Shown piece after piece: positions 57,140 through 64,000 of a stretch of DNA of 64,000 nt (the first letter of the stretch is position 1; each line of letters starts with the position of its first letter). The notes below the pieces were generated by a model. It made no database searches. It saw nothing but the letters and a program-made list of their open reading frames with translations, and was not told where the DNA came from. Location of the stretch: assembly GCF_000430705.1 (NCBI RefSeq), contig NZ_AUMN01000017.1, forward strand, positions 1-64,000, in the 5' to 3' direction. The stretch comes from Arthrobacter castelli DSM 16402 (GTDB lineage Bacteria > Actinomycetota > Actinomycetes > Actinomycetales > Micrococcaceae). The position numbers and the translations under genes were made by a program.

Positions 57140-58297
57140 TCAAGATGACTGCCGTGCCGATAACTTCTTCTGCCAGGCTCCGACATACCCCCGGGCCACG
57201 AATCCCAGCTCAATATTGATGCCCAGCATGTGCGAATTTTCCGCAGCGTTCCACGTGTACAGGCGCCGCGCCTGCGGGCACAGTTCCTGCAGCCGGAGCA
57301 GGTTGGCGACCTTGAGCAGCATCCCCAGCCGGTGTCCGCGGTGGGGATGCAGCACCAGCGTATTCTCCTGGTAGACCACCTCCGGCCTGTCTGGAAAGTA
57401 TTCGAGAACGGTATTACCCACCAGTTGGCCCGTTGTCACATCCCGTACAACGGCCACCAGACTGCGCCCACCTTGGCCACGGAGCCTCGCTTCGGCGGTG
57501 CGCACTCTGGCCGCGCTCCACTCCTCGGCTTCACTTTCCATCTCCCCCATCGGCACGTCCACGCTCATCCGCTGGCAGAGGTGGCCGTATTGGTCGACGA
57601 CGTCGTCCGGGCAGCTATCCTGCCAGCTCACCACGTCATAATCCCGGCCTGCGGCTGACTGCGTGGCCTCCATCATCGGCGCAGGGACTTCACGATCAAG
57701 CGGCAACTGCAGCAGGCTGAACCGCTCAATCTGCTCCAGCCTGTATCCAAGTCCCAGGCAATAACGCGCGACGCCGTCGTCCTGCCGCAGGCTTCCAGGG
57801 CCACTGGCGGGCCGCAGACCGTCGGCCGCGTCGGCGTCACCGGCGTCGGCGTCGGCGTCGAGATCTGCCGGATGGTCGCTCCAGGCCATCACAATACGGC
57901 GGTCCTTGCCGCGCAGGTGGTCCTCCAACACGGCATACAGTTGAGATCCCAGCCCGCGGCGCTGGTATTCGGGGTGGACAATCACATGGACGTATCCGCA
58001 ACCCGTGTTGTCGGTCAGCGGGGCTTCGACAACCGCACGTCCGACGACGCGATCATCAACAGTGGCGATGAAACCCTGCCGGGCCGTGTAACGGCTGGAC
58101 TGCGCCCCGGCCAGGGCGTTTTCCGCGCTGACCCAATGATCGTTATTGCCCCACCGCAGTCCCTCAGTCAGATTGCTGAGGTCATTGGCCGCGATGAAAT
58201 CCGCCGCATCGGGGCTGTCCAGTGACTCTGGAAGATGGAGCGGCTCGATGGCCCACGGGGCACGATCCGGGGACACCCCGGACGATTCAAGGTTCAT
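57140..58297 (-). CDS. double-GNAT acetyltransferase-like protein, copy 2
   Basis: The 385-residue protein has the acetyl-CoA motif EYQRRGLGSQLYAVLEDHL (RRGLGS at residues 113-118) in its first GNAT domain and HPHRGHRLGMLLKVANLLRL in its second. An Asp/Ala-rich loop (DADADAGDADAADG) near residue 145 is inserted between strands. It lies 89 bases upstream of copy 1 in the same direction. The first domain looks closer to an active enzyme than that of copy 1. Role unknown; a small-molecule or antibiotic acetyltransferase is possible but unsupported. Confidence 0.78.
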   Translation of the reverse strand: MNLESSGVSPDRAPWAIEPLHLPESLDSPDAADFIAANDLSNLTEGLRWGNNDHWVSAENALAGAQSSRYTARQGFIATVDDRVVGRAVVEAPLTDNTGCGYVHVIVHPEYQRRGLGSQLYAVLEDHLRGKDRRIVMAWSDHPADLDADADAGDADAADGLRPASGPGSLRQDDGVARYCLGLGYRLEQIERFSLLQLPLDREVPAPMMEATQSAAGRDYDVVSWQDSCPDDVVDQYGHLCQRMSVDVPMGEMESEAEEWSAARVRTAEARLRGQGGRSLVAVVRDVTTGQLVGNTVLEYFPDRPEVVYQENTLVLHPHRGHRLGMLLKVANLLRLQELCPQARRLYTWNAAENSHMLGINIELGFVARGYVGAWQKKLSARQSS

Positions 58298-58366
58298 GGA
58301 TAAGAGTGCATCTTCTACTGATTGGCAGTCGTCAATCAGTACGTTTGTGGTGCGGTCCTTAACGGG

Positions 58367-58408
58367 AAAAGGGACCCGGAACAGCTGTGACTGCTCCGGG
58401 TCCCTTTT
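58367..58408. terminator. terminator after rplA
   Basis: AAAAGGGACCCGGA (58367-58380) and TCCGGGTCCCTTTT (58395-58408) form a perfect 14-base stem with a 14-base loop, 35 bases past the rplA stop. The stem ends in TTTT on either strand, so it is a good intrinsic terminator for rplKA. It separates them from the GNAT genes. Confidence 0.85.
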
Positions 58409-58442
58409 AAAGGTTCGGGTCGTGCCCGACGGCGGCGCTTGC

Positions 58443-59150
58443 TTAAGCCTCTGCCAGCACCTTTGTCACGTTCGGGTCCACTTCGATACCCGGGCCGAAC
58501 GTGGTGGTGATGTTCGCCTTCGAGAGGTAACGGCCCTTCGCCGCCGAAGGCTTCAAACGCAGCACCTCGTCGAGAGCGGCGGCGTAATTCTCCGCCAGCT
58601 TGTCGGTGTCGAATGAAACCTTGCCGATAATGAAGTGCAGGTTTGAGTGCTTGTCGACGCGGAAGTCGATCTTGCCGCCCTTGATGTCGCCAACAGCCTT
58701 GGTGACATCCGGGGTCACCGTTCCGGTCTTCGGGTTCGGCATCAGGTTACGGGGGCCGAGGACCTTACCGAGACGTCCGACCTTGCCCATCATGTCCGGA
58801 GTGGCCACGGCGGCGTCGAAGTCGGTCCAGCCGTCCGCCACCTTCGCGATCAAGTCGTCGGCACCGACGTGGTCCGCACCGGCGGCAACGGCGGCTTCTG
58901 CCTTGTCACCGGTGGCGAACACCAGCACCCGTGCCGTTTTACCGGTGCCGTGCGGCAGGTTGACCGTACCGCGGACCATCTGATCCGCCTTACGGGGATC
59001 CACGCCCAGGCGGAATGCCACCTCAACGGTGGCATCCGTCTTCGACGGGTTCGTATCCTTCGCCAGGTTGATCGCTTCTACGGGCGAATACTGCTTGTCA
59101 GCCTCAACCTTGGCCTCGGCTGCCCGGTATGCTTTGCTGCGCTTTGCCAT
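58443..59150 (-). CDS. rplA: 50S ribosomal protein L1
   Basis: The 235-residue L1 begins [20 protein letters not shown] and has [24 protein letters not shown]-type text near residues 120-140. L1 binds the mobile stalk of 23S rRNA and in many bacteria represses the L11 operon. It follows rplK by 98 bases and ends at a strong terminator. Confidence 0.97.
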   Translation of the reverse strand: MAKRSKAYRAAEAKVEADKQYSPVEAINLAKDTNPSKTDATVEVAFRLGVDPRKADQMVRGTVNLPHGTGKTARVLVFATGDKAEAAVAAGADHVGADDLIAKVADGWTDFDAAVATPDMMGKVGRLGKVLGPRNLMPNPKTGTVTPDVTKAVGDIKGGKIDFRVDKHSNLHFIIGKVSFDTDKLAENYAAALDEVLRLKPSAAKGRYLSKANITTTFGPGIEVDPNVTKVLAEA

Positions 59151-59248
59151 CTGCTTTGTTCTCCTTATGCAGTTGTGGTTTGCGGACCGCGCCCGGCCCT
59201 ACCACCCGCCGTCGTGCCTTGTCGCCGACAGCGCTGATTGTTTGAAAG

Positions 59249-59683
59249 TTATTTTCCCTCGACCGTGACGCCCATGGAGCGAGCGGTTCCGGTGACGATC
59301 TTCGTGGCGGACTCAAGGTCGTCGGCGTTGAGGTCTTCCAGCTTGGTCTGGGCGATCTCTTCGGCCTGTGCCTTGGACAGGTTGCCTACCTTGACGGAGT
59401 GCGGAGTCGCCGAAGCCGTCTGCACACCGGCAGCCTTCTTGATCAACTCAGCGGCCGGCGGAGTCTTGGTGATAAAGGTGAAGGAACGGTCCTCGTAGAC
59501 CGTGATCTCCACCGGGATGACATTTCCACGCTGGGATTCCGTCGCGGCGTTGTACGCCTTGCAGAATTCCATGATGTTTACGCCGTGCTGGCCAAGGGCA
59601 GGACCAATCGGCGGTGCCGGGTTAGCGGCACCTGCCTGGATCTGCAGCTTGATGAGGCCGGCGACCTTCTTTTTGGGAGCCAA
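59249..59683 (-). CDS. rplK: 50S ribosomal protein L11
   Basis: The 144-residue L11 reads [20 protein letters not shown] after the start, then [20 protein letters not shown]. It binds the GTPase-associated centre and is the thiostrepton target. No ATG fits; I chose TTG 59681-59683, which gives the family N-terminus and has AAGGA about eight bases ahead. It follows nusG by 133 bases. Confidence 0.95.
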   Translation of the reverse strand: MAPKKKVAGLIKLQIQAGAANPAPPIGPALGQHGVNIMEFCKAYNAATESQRGNVIPVEITVYEDRSFTFITKTPPAAELIKKAAGVQTASATPHSVKVGNLSKAQAEEIAQTKLEDLNADDLESATKIVTGTARSMGVTVEGK

Positions 59684-59816
59684 TGTAAGGATCCTTCTGT
59701 TCTCGTCGTTCCTCGGGCACAGGAGTGTGCCTGAGGTTGGATGACCACCCATGGCCAGGTGGCCGCCGCACTGCCCGGCAAAGCTGGCCGGACGGGTGCG
59801 AAGTTATAGGTCGAGG

Positions 59817-60644
59817 CTAGATCTTGGTGACCTGCCCGAACGAGAGCGAGACCGGAGTTTCGCGCTCGAAGATGGAGACCAGCACCACCAGAGTCTGCGA
59901 CTCCGGCTTGATCTCCGAAATGGTGGCCGGCAGCGTCTCGAAGGGGCCCTCCTTGACGATGACGGATTCGCCGACCTCGTAGTCGACGGTGATCGGGGCT
60001 GCCGGAGCCGCAGCTTCCTTGCCGGCGGCTGCCTCGGGGGCCTTCTCGAAAACCGGGGCCAGCATGGAGAAAACCTCGTCCAGCCGCAGCGGCACCGGGT
60101 TGTGCGCATTGCCCACGAATCCGGTCACGCCCGGCGTGTGGCGGACGGCGCCCCAGGACTCGTCGGTCAGCTCCATCCGGACAAGCACGTAACTGGGGAT
60201 CCGAACGCGGTTAACGATCTTCCGCTGCGCGTTCTTGACCTCGACCACTTCTTCCATGGGCACCTGAATCTCGAAGATTTCCTCTTCCATGTTCAGGGAC
60301 TGGATACGGTTTTCGAGGTTGGTCTTCACCCGGTTCTCATATCCGGCGTAGGAGTGGATGACGTACCAGTCACCCTCTTGCCGGCGCAGTTTGGCTTTGT
60401 ATTCCTCTTCGGGATCGACTTCGTCGTCAGCCGCTTCCTCGGCGTTCTCCGATCCGGCCTCGGAAGCATCAGTGTCTTCGGTGGCCGGGTCCCCGGTTGA
60501 GCCGCCGGCAACCGACGCATCCGCGTCCGCTGAACCGGCGTCGTCGGCCGCCACCTGCGCGTCGGCGGGATCAACCTCGGGTTCAGCTGCCTGATCTGAG
60601 GTGTTCAGATCCTGGCTCTGATTATCGAGCTCTTGCTCGGACAC
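59817..60644 (-). CDS. nusG: transcription factor NusG with acidic N-terminus
   Basis: The 275-residue protein has an acidic, Ala/Asp/Glu-rich lead of about 90 residues, then the NGN domain ([40 protein letters not shown]) and a KOW domain ([18 protein letters not shown]). NusG links RNA polymerase to Rho and to ribosomal S10, whose gene is also in the window. Long acidic leads are typical of actinobacterial NusG. It follows secE by 83 bases. Confidence 0.97.
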   Translation of the reverse strand: MSEQELDNQSQDLNTSDQAAEPEVDPADAQVAADDAGSADADASVAGGSTGDPATEDTDASEAGSENAEEAADDEVDPEEEYKAKLRRQEGDWYVIHSYAGYENRVKTNLENRIQSLNMEEEIFEIQVPMEEVVEVKNAQRKIVNRVRIPSYVLVRMELTDESWGAVRHTPGVTGFVGNAHNPVPLRLDEVFSMLAPVFEKAPEAAAGKEAAAPAAPITVDYEVGESVIVKEGPFETLPATISEIKPESQTLVVLVSIFERETPVSLSFGQVTKI

Positions 60645-60727
60645 TTGGCTTCCTGCTTTCCTAATGGGATCTTAAATGACTCAACGCCCGGCACCATACG
60701 GCTGCTGCCCGGCGCCAAACGCTCTCG

Positions 60728-61000
60728 CTACTGGTCTGGCGGTCCGCCTGAAAAGAGCCAAATTGCGGCATTTCCAAAGGCGAAGTCCAGAATCGTCACG
60801 ATAATCATCATGATGATCACGAAGACCAGAACCACCAGCGTGTAGTTGACCAACTCCTTGCGGGTCGGCGTCACTACCTTCTTCAGTTCGGCGATGACCT
60901 GGCGGATAAACAAAATGATGCGGCCAAAGAACCCCCGCTTCCCGGAGTTTTTGTCACCGGACGGGCGTCCCTTGGAGCTGCTGGCAGCCGTTTCGGTCAC
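60728..61000 (-). CDS. secE: preprotein translocase subunit SecE
   Basis: The 90-residue protein has the SecE core GFFGRIILFIRQVIAELKKV, VTPTRKELVNYTLVVLVFVI and one C-terminal membrane helix. It clamps SecY. The order tRNA-Trp, secE, nusG, rplK, rplA is standard for actinobacteria. An N-terminal Ser/Lys-rich tail precedes the core. Confidence 0.96.
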   Translation of the reverse strand: MTETAASSSKGRPSGDKNSGKRGFFGRIILFIRQVIAELKKVVTPTRKELVNYTLVVLVFVIIMMIIVTILDFAFGNAAIWLFSGGPPDQ

Positions 61001-61074
61001 CTATGCCTCGCTTGCCTATCGCTGTCGTGACAGTGTCACCTGCCACATGGATTTGCTGACCTTACAGTCATGCG

Positions 61075-61147
61075 CAGGGCAGACAGGACTCGAACCTGCA
61101 ACCTGCGGTTTTGGAGACCGCTGCGCTGCCAATTGCGCCACTGCCCT
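61075..61147 (-). tRNA. tRNA-Trp (anticodon CCA)
   Basis: The minus strand folds into a cloverleaf of 73 bases: acceptor AGGGCAG/CTGCCCT, D arm GCGC-AATTGGCA-GCGC, anticodon arm GCGGT-CTCCAAA-ACCGC with CCA anticodon, T arm GCAGG-TTCGAGT-CCTGT with one G-U pair, discriminator G. CCA is not encoded (CGCA follows). It lies 74 bases before secE and is probably transcribed with it. Confidence 0.97.
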
Positions 61148-61236
61148 TTGATGCAAGCCCCCGGTTCCGGCCGCAGATCGAAATCGGCTTTCGGTTCATG
61201 GGCGCACTCCATCATGGTGATTTCAACACCCGATAT

Positions 61237-61266
61237 AGTCTACGCATTCGTCTGCCCCACGTCGAA
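61237..61266 (-). promoter_or_regulatory. candidate promoter of tRNA-Trp and secE-nusG
   Basis: On the minus strand TTCGAC (61261-61266) and TAGACT (61237-61242) are separated by 18 bases, 90 bases before the tRNA. The -10 equals those of the rplJ and tuf candidates. The divergent aminotransferase promoter must also lie in this 229-base gap; TAGAGT at 61326-61331 on the plus strand is a weak candidate for its -10. Confidence 0.45.
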
Positions 61267-61376
61267 CCAGCAACCAGTTCACCGCCGCGTAAAAACGCAA
61301 GGCCAAACTCAACACAAAACGCATAGAGTAGGTCCTAAGCATACCGGTCCTGACTACACCGACGAACGGGGTACCC

Positions 61377-62603
61377 ATGTCTGCAGACGCCACTGAAGCA
61401 CGCACCAGCCGCATCTCCCGCCGGGTGGGCGCGATCGCCGAGTCCGCCACGCTGGCAGTCGATGCCAAGGCGAAGGCGCTCAAGGCGGCCGGGCGGCCGG
61501 TGATCGGCTTCGGTGCCGGAGAACCTGATTTCCCCAGCCCGGACTATGTCGTCGAAGCGGCCATCAAGGCTGCAGCCGACCCGAAGAGCCACCACTACTC
61601 CCCCGCCGGCGGACTGCCGGAACTGAAGTCCGCCATCGCTGAAAAAACGCTGCGGGACTCCGGCTATGAAGTGGACCCGTCCCGGATTATCGTCACCAAC
61701 GGCGGCAAACAAGCGGTCTACGAGTCCTTCGCGACGCTGCTGAACCCTGGCGATGAAGTACTCGTCCCTTCGCCCTACTGGACCACCTACCCCGAGGCCA
61801 TCCGGCTGGCAGGGGGCGTCCCGGTGGAGGTGTTCGCCGGCCCCGAGCAGGGCTACCTGGTCACCACCGAACAGCTGGAGGCGGCCGTCACATCCCGCAC
61901 GCGAGTGCTCGTGTTCGTCTCGCCGTCCAACCCGACCGGCGCGATCTACAGTGCGGAGCAGACCCGCCAAATCGGCCAGTGGGCCGCTTCCAAGGGGCTG
62001 TGGGTGGTCACCGATGAGATCTATGAGCATCTGACGTACGACGACGTCCCCTTCACCTCGATTGCCACCGCAGTTCCGGAGCTGGACGATTCCGTACTGA
62101 TTCTCAATGGTGTGGCCAAAACCTATGCGATGACCGGGTGGCGGGTCGGCTGGATGATCGGCCCCCAGGATGTCATCGCCGGTGCCACCAACCTGCAGTC
62201 ACACATGACCTCCAACGTCTCGAACGTGTCCCAACGCGCTGCCCTGGCGGCAGTGTCCGGGCCGCTGACCGCCGTCGAAAAGATGAAGGAATCCTTCGAC
62301 CGGCGCCGCAAGGCAATGGTGGACGGGCTCAACGCCATCGAGGGGGTGGAATGCCCCACCCCGCATGGGGCCTTCTACGCCTACGCCGATGTGCGCGGGC
62401 TGCTCGGCAAGGACATTGCCGGCTCCCGTCCGGAGACGTCGGCCGAACTGGCCACGCTGATCCTGGAACAGGCCGAAGTGGCTGTCGTCCCGGGCGAAGC
62501 CTTTGGGCCCAGTGGCTTCCTGCGCCTGTCGTACGCGCTGGGCGACGAGGACCTGGCCGAAGGAGTGTCCCGCTTGCAGAATTTCCTCGGCCAGGCCCGG
62601 TAA
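61377..62603 (+). CDS. class I pyridoxal-phosphate aminotransferase (aspartate type)
   Basis: The 408-residue enzyme has [20 protein letters not shown] near the N-terminus, the turn [36 protein letters not shown] and the PLP lysine in [20 protein letters not shown] (near residue 249), with the arginine of [15 protein letters not shown]. It belongs to the I-gamma aspartate aminotransferase group. Divergent position from tRNA-Trp/secE is common in this lineage. Preferred substrate is likely aspartate or glutamate but related enzymes act on other amino acids. Confidence 0.92.
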   Translation: MSADATEARTSRISRRVGAIAESATLAVDAKAKALKAAGRPVIGFGAGEPDFPSPDYVVEAAIKAAADPKSHHYSPAGGLPELKSAIAEKTLRDSGYEVDPSRIIVTNGGKQAVYESFATLLNPGDEVLVPSPYWTTYPEAIRLAGGVPVEVFAGPEQGYLVTTEQLEAAVTSRTRVLVFVSPSNPTGAIYSAEQTRQIGQWAASKGLWVVTDEIYEHLTYDDVPFTSIATAVPELDDSVLILNGVAKTYAMTGWRVGWMIGPQDVIAGATNLQSHMTSNVSNVSQRAALAAVSGPLTAVEKMKESFDRRRKAMVDGLNAIEGVECPTPHGAFYAYADVRGLLGKDIAGSRPETSAELATLILEQAEVAVVPGEAFGPSGFLRLSYALGDEDLAEGVSRLQNFLGQAR

Positions 62604-62688
62604 TACGCCCTGTCCGCACCGCAGTCCGGTCGGTGGCGGCAAGGGACTGCAATCCTGCCGCATCTGGCCGGAGCAGGGCAGCGATCCT

Positions 62689-62786
62689 GTGCACGCATGA
62701 ACACCAACACCCCCATTCGGCGTCAGAATATGCGAAGACCGGACGATTTTGGCCGTTCTCCGCACCCTTGGTGTTTATCCGTGCGC
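62689..62786. repeat. 98-bp bimeric palindrome (REPIN-like), copy A
   Basis: Two 20-base arms in inverted order, GTGCACGCATGAACACCAAC (62689-62708) and CTTGGTGTTTATCCGTGCGC (62767-62786), enclose 58 bases. The arms pair at 16 of 20 positions. Copy B at 63839-63936 has the same total length and arm motif. It lies between the aminotransferase stop and the DUF559 gene's stop. The remaining part of this 266-base gap shows no gene. Confidence 0.85.
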
Positions 62787-62869
62787 AAAGGGCCGCCCAA
62801 TTGCGGGACTCCTCCTGCCTTGGCTCTATTAGTGCCTCACTCGTGGGCTCTGTTCCACCACTACATGAT

Positions 62870-63670
62870 TCAATGACTCATATTTGCGAGCATGGTCAAT
62901 ACTTGGTTCAGCATTCGAGCCGGGGCGAACATTACGTCCTCATAGGTGAATCGCAGCGTCGGATATCCACTGAGGGTGAGGGCGTTCCACCGTTTGCGAT
63001 CCTGGCGATAGCTGGTGCGGTCGGAGTGGAATTCCGCTCCATCCAGTTCCACGACCAGCTTGCCCTCAATGAGCAGATCCACGTGGCCCACTCCTGCGAA
63101 TCTTGCCTGGGTGACGACCTCCAGCCCTGCCTCCATAAAAATTCTGCGGCCTAACGTCTCCAATAACGATTGCGAACGGGAATCGATCATTTCGAAAACT
63201 TCGCGCATGTCCAGACTGCCTGGACCAGTGGCAGCAGCCTGGAGGTCTTCGAAGGACACCAGTCCTTTGACTATGGCGGATTCGGCAATCAGCAGGGCGG
63301 CTTCGTCGGGGAGGCATTTCGCGCTGTGCAGCACGCATTCACGAGGGGAAACAACTGGTGCCATGTCTGGACTGGCCAAGACCTTCGCGCGATGGATGAC
63401 CGTTCCCGGCACAGATCGCACCTGGGTACTCACAAGATGCAACTTCCGGGATGGATTCCGCATCCAAAGTCCGTAATGTTCGGCGGCCGAGGTACATGTC
63501 AGGAGTGTTGACGTCGCCGCCGCCGTCACATACTTCGGCTCCGCATCGGGGAACGCGTAGACACCTTTGGCGGGGCGTACGAGGTGTCCGGCGGTCACGC
63601 TCTTTTCCAGCTCCCTGCGGCTGACGCCCAAAGCGCGCAATCGGTTATAGCGGGCGACTCCACAGCACAT
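62870..63670 (-). CDS. DUF559 endonuclease-like protein
   Basis: The protein of about 266 residues has an N-terminal winged-helix-like part (ARYNRLRALGVSRRELEKSV, then GHLVRPAKGVYAFP) as in AbiEi-type proteins, a middle helical part, and a C-terminal DUF559 domain with a Vsr/restriction-fold pattern: SLLETLGRRIFMEAGLEVVT, VGHVDLLIEGKLVVELDGAE and the end YPTLRFTYEDV. D and E-x-D residues could bind metal. The start is uncertain: I give ATG 63670; a GTG at 63715 adds 15 residues. Two 98-base REPIN-like elements flank the gene. Role may be a nuclease, an antitoxin-like regulator, or linked to the repeats. Confidence 0.75.
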   Translation of the reverse strand: MCCGVARYNRLRALGVSRRELEKSVTAGHLVRPAKGVYAFPDAEPKYVTAAATSTLLTCTSAAEHYGLWMRNPSRKLHLVSTQVRSVPGTVIHRAKVLASPDMAPVVSPRECVLHSAKCLPDEAALLIAESAIVKGLVSFEDLQAAATGPGSLDMREVFEMIDSRSQSLLETLGRRIFMEAGLEVVTQARFAGVGHVDLLIEGKLVVELDGAEFHSDRTSYRQDRKRWNALTLSGYPTLRFTYEDVMFAPARMLNQVLTMLANMSH

Positions 63671-63838
63671 TGTCAGGGCGGTATAAGAATCCACACGGTG
63701 ATGATTTCCGTGCACAGCGCCAACGACAAGGACTCATTGGGGATATGTGGACCAAGCTGGTCCTTCTGGAGCTGTGGAGGACAATAGGGAGCCGATGCGC
63801 TGGGAGGCAGGGCAGGTGCACGAAGAACAAGGCGAGGC

Positions 63839-63936
63839 GTGCACGGATAAACACCAAGGGGCGAGAATCAGGCAATTGCACGCGATTTCGATGGCGATAC
63901 GTCGCCCGATCTAAAGGTTGGTGTTTAGGCGTGCCG
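63839..63936. repeat. 98-bp bimeric palindrome (REPIN-like), copy B
   Basis: Arms GTGCACGGATAAACACCAAG (63839-63858) and GTTGGTGTTTAGGCGTGCCG (63917-63936) enclose 58 bases and pair at 15 of 20 positions. The left arms of copies A and B agree at 17 of 20 positions. It lies upstream of the DUF559 gene. The bases from 63716 to 63838 and from 63937 to the end of the window show no gene I can support. Confidence 0.85.
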
Positions 63937-64000
63937 GCGCCCACTGGTGTCAGTCCTGATCGGTGGATGGCGCCTGGGCGGAGTATTCAGCCCCCCATTC

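Noticed and set aside
63645-63944. 99-codon open frame on the minus strand at the window end
   Set aside because: It overlaps the DUF559 gene start and runs through a REPIN-like element; composition looks random and no start signal is present.

Overview
The window is a high-GC chromosomal segment of an actinobacterium, most likely a member of the Micrococcaceae (order Micrococcales, Arthrobacter-like). The grounds are the GC-rich codon use, the frequent GTG and TTG starts, the order of the S10-spc-alpha ribosomal genes without rpsN (S14) after rplE and without rpsD before rpoA, the acidic or Gly/Arg-rich tails on several ribosomal proteins, the tRNA-Trp-secE-nusG-rplK-rplA order, and the class F sortase/CHRD/SigK-RskA island. 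The assignment rests on protein recognition and gene order only; no database search was possible.

Layout. 1-2 kb: the end of a secreted PKD-like protein, a fused pterin-carbinolamine dehydratase/VOC protein, an NTF2-like protein and a small membrane protein. 2.1-10.6 kb: a translationally coupled plus-strand operon of two large FtsX-type ABC permeases, two ABC ATPases and an A24 prepilin peptidase. From 10.6 to 39.2 kb nearly everything is on the minus strand. In transcription order it runs: str operon (rpsL-rpsG-fusA, then tuf), S10 operon (rpsJ to rpsQ), spc operon (rplN to secY-adk-map), an envelope-stress insert, and then infA-rpmJ-rpsM-rpsK-rpoA-rplQ-truA. The insert at 15.1-21.3 kb holds a CHRD protein, a class F sortase, a SigK-like sigma factor with RskA-like anti-sigma factor, a second ECF operon led by an I36-type secreted protein, and a P1/DmpA-type peptidase. 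39.6-44.5 kb holds an FAD dehydrogenase and a tripartite tricarboxylate transporter (tctCBA). 45-61 kb holds rpoC/rpoB, a thiolase on the plus strand, rplL/rplJ, two paralogous double-GNAT acetyltransferases, rplA/rplK, nusG, secE and tRNA-Trp. 61.4-64 kb holds a class I aminotransferase and a DUF559 nuclease-like gene.

The core is the translation and transcription machinery: about 30 ribosomal proteins, IF1, EF-Tu, EF-G, RNA polymerase alpha, beta and beta-prime, NusG, SecE/SecY, adenylate kinase and methionine aminopeptidase. Candidate housekeeping promoters with the same TAGACT -10 hexamer precede rplJ, tuf and tRNA-Trp, and a hairpin plus U-tract lies in the rplJ leader.

The least ordinary material is repetitive DNA, in at least three families. 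First, two 98-bp bimeric palindromes bracket the DUF559 gene and look like REPINs. Second, two 58-bp hairpin elements bracket the tct operon. Third, a GC-rich repeat lies inside the peptidase gene as three in-frame 15-bp units, abuts the stop codons of rpoC and the FAD dehydrogenase, and has a relative in the rplE-rpsH gap. A near-consensus SigK promoter upstream of the CHRD-sortase genes suggests a self-contained SigK cell-surface regulon.
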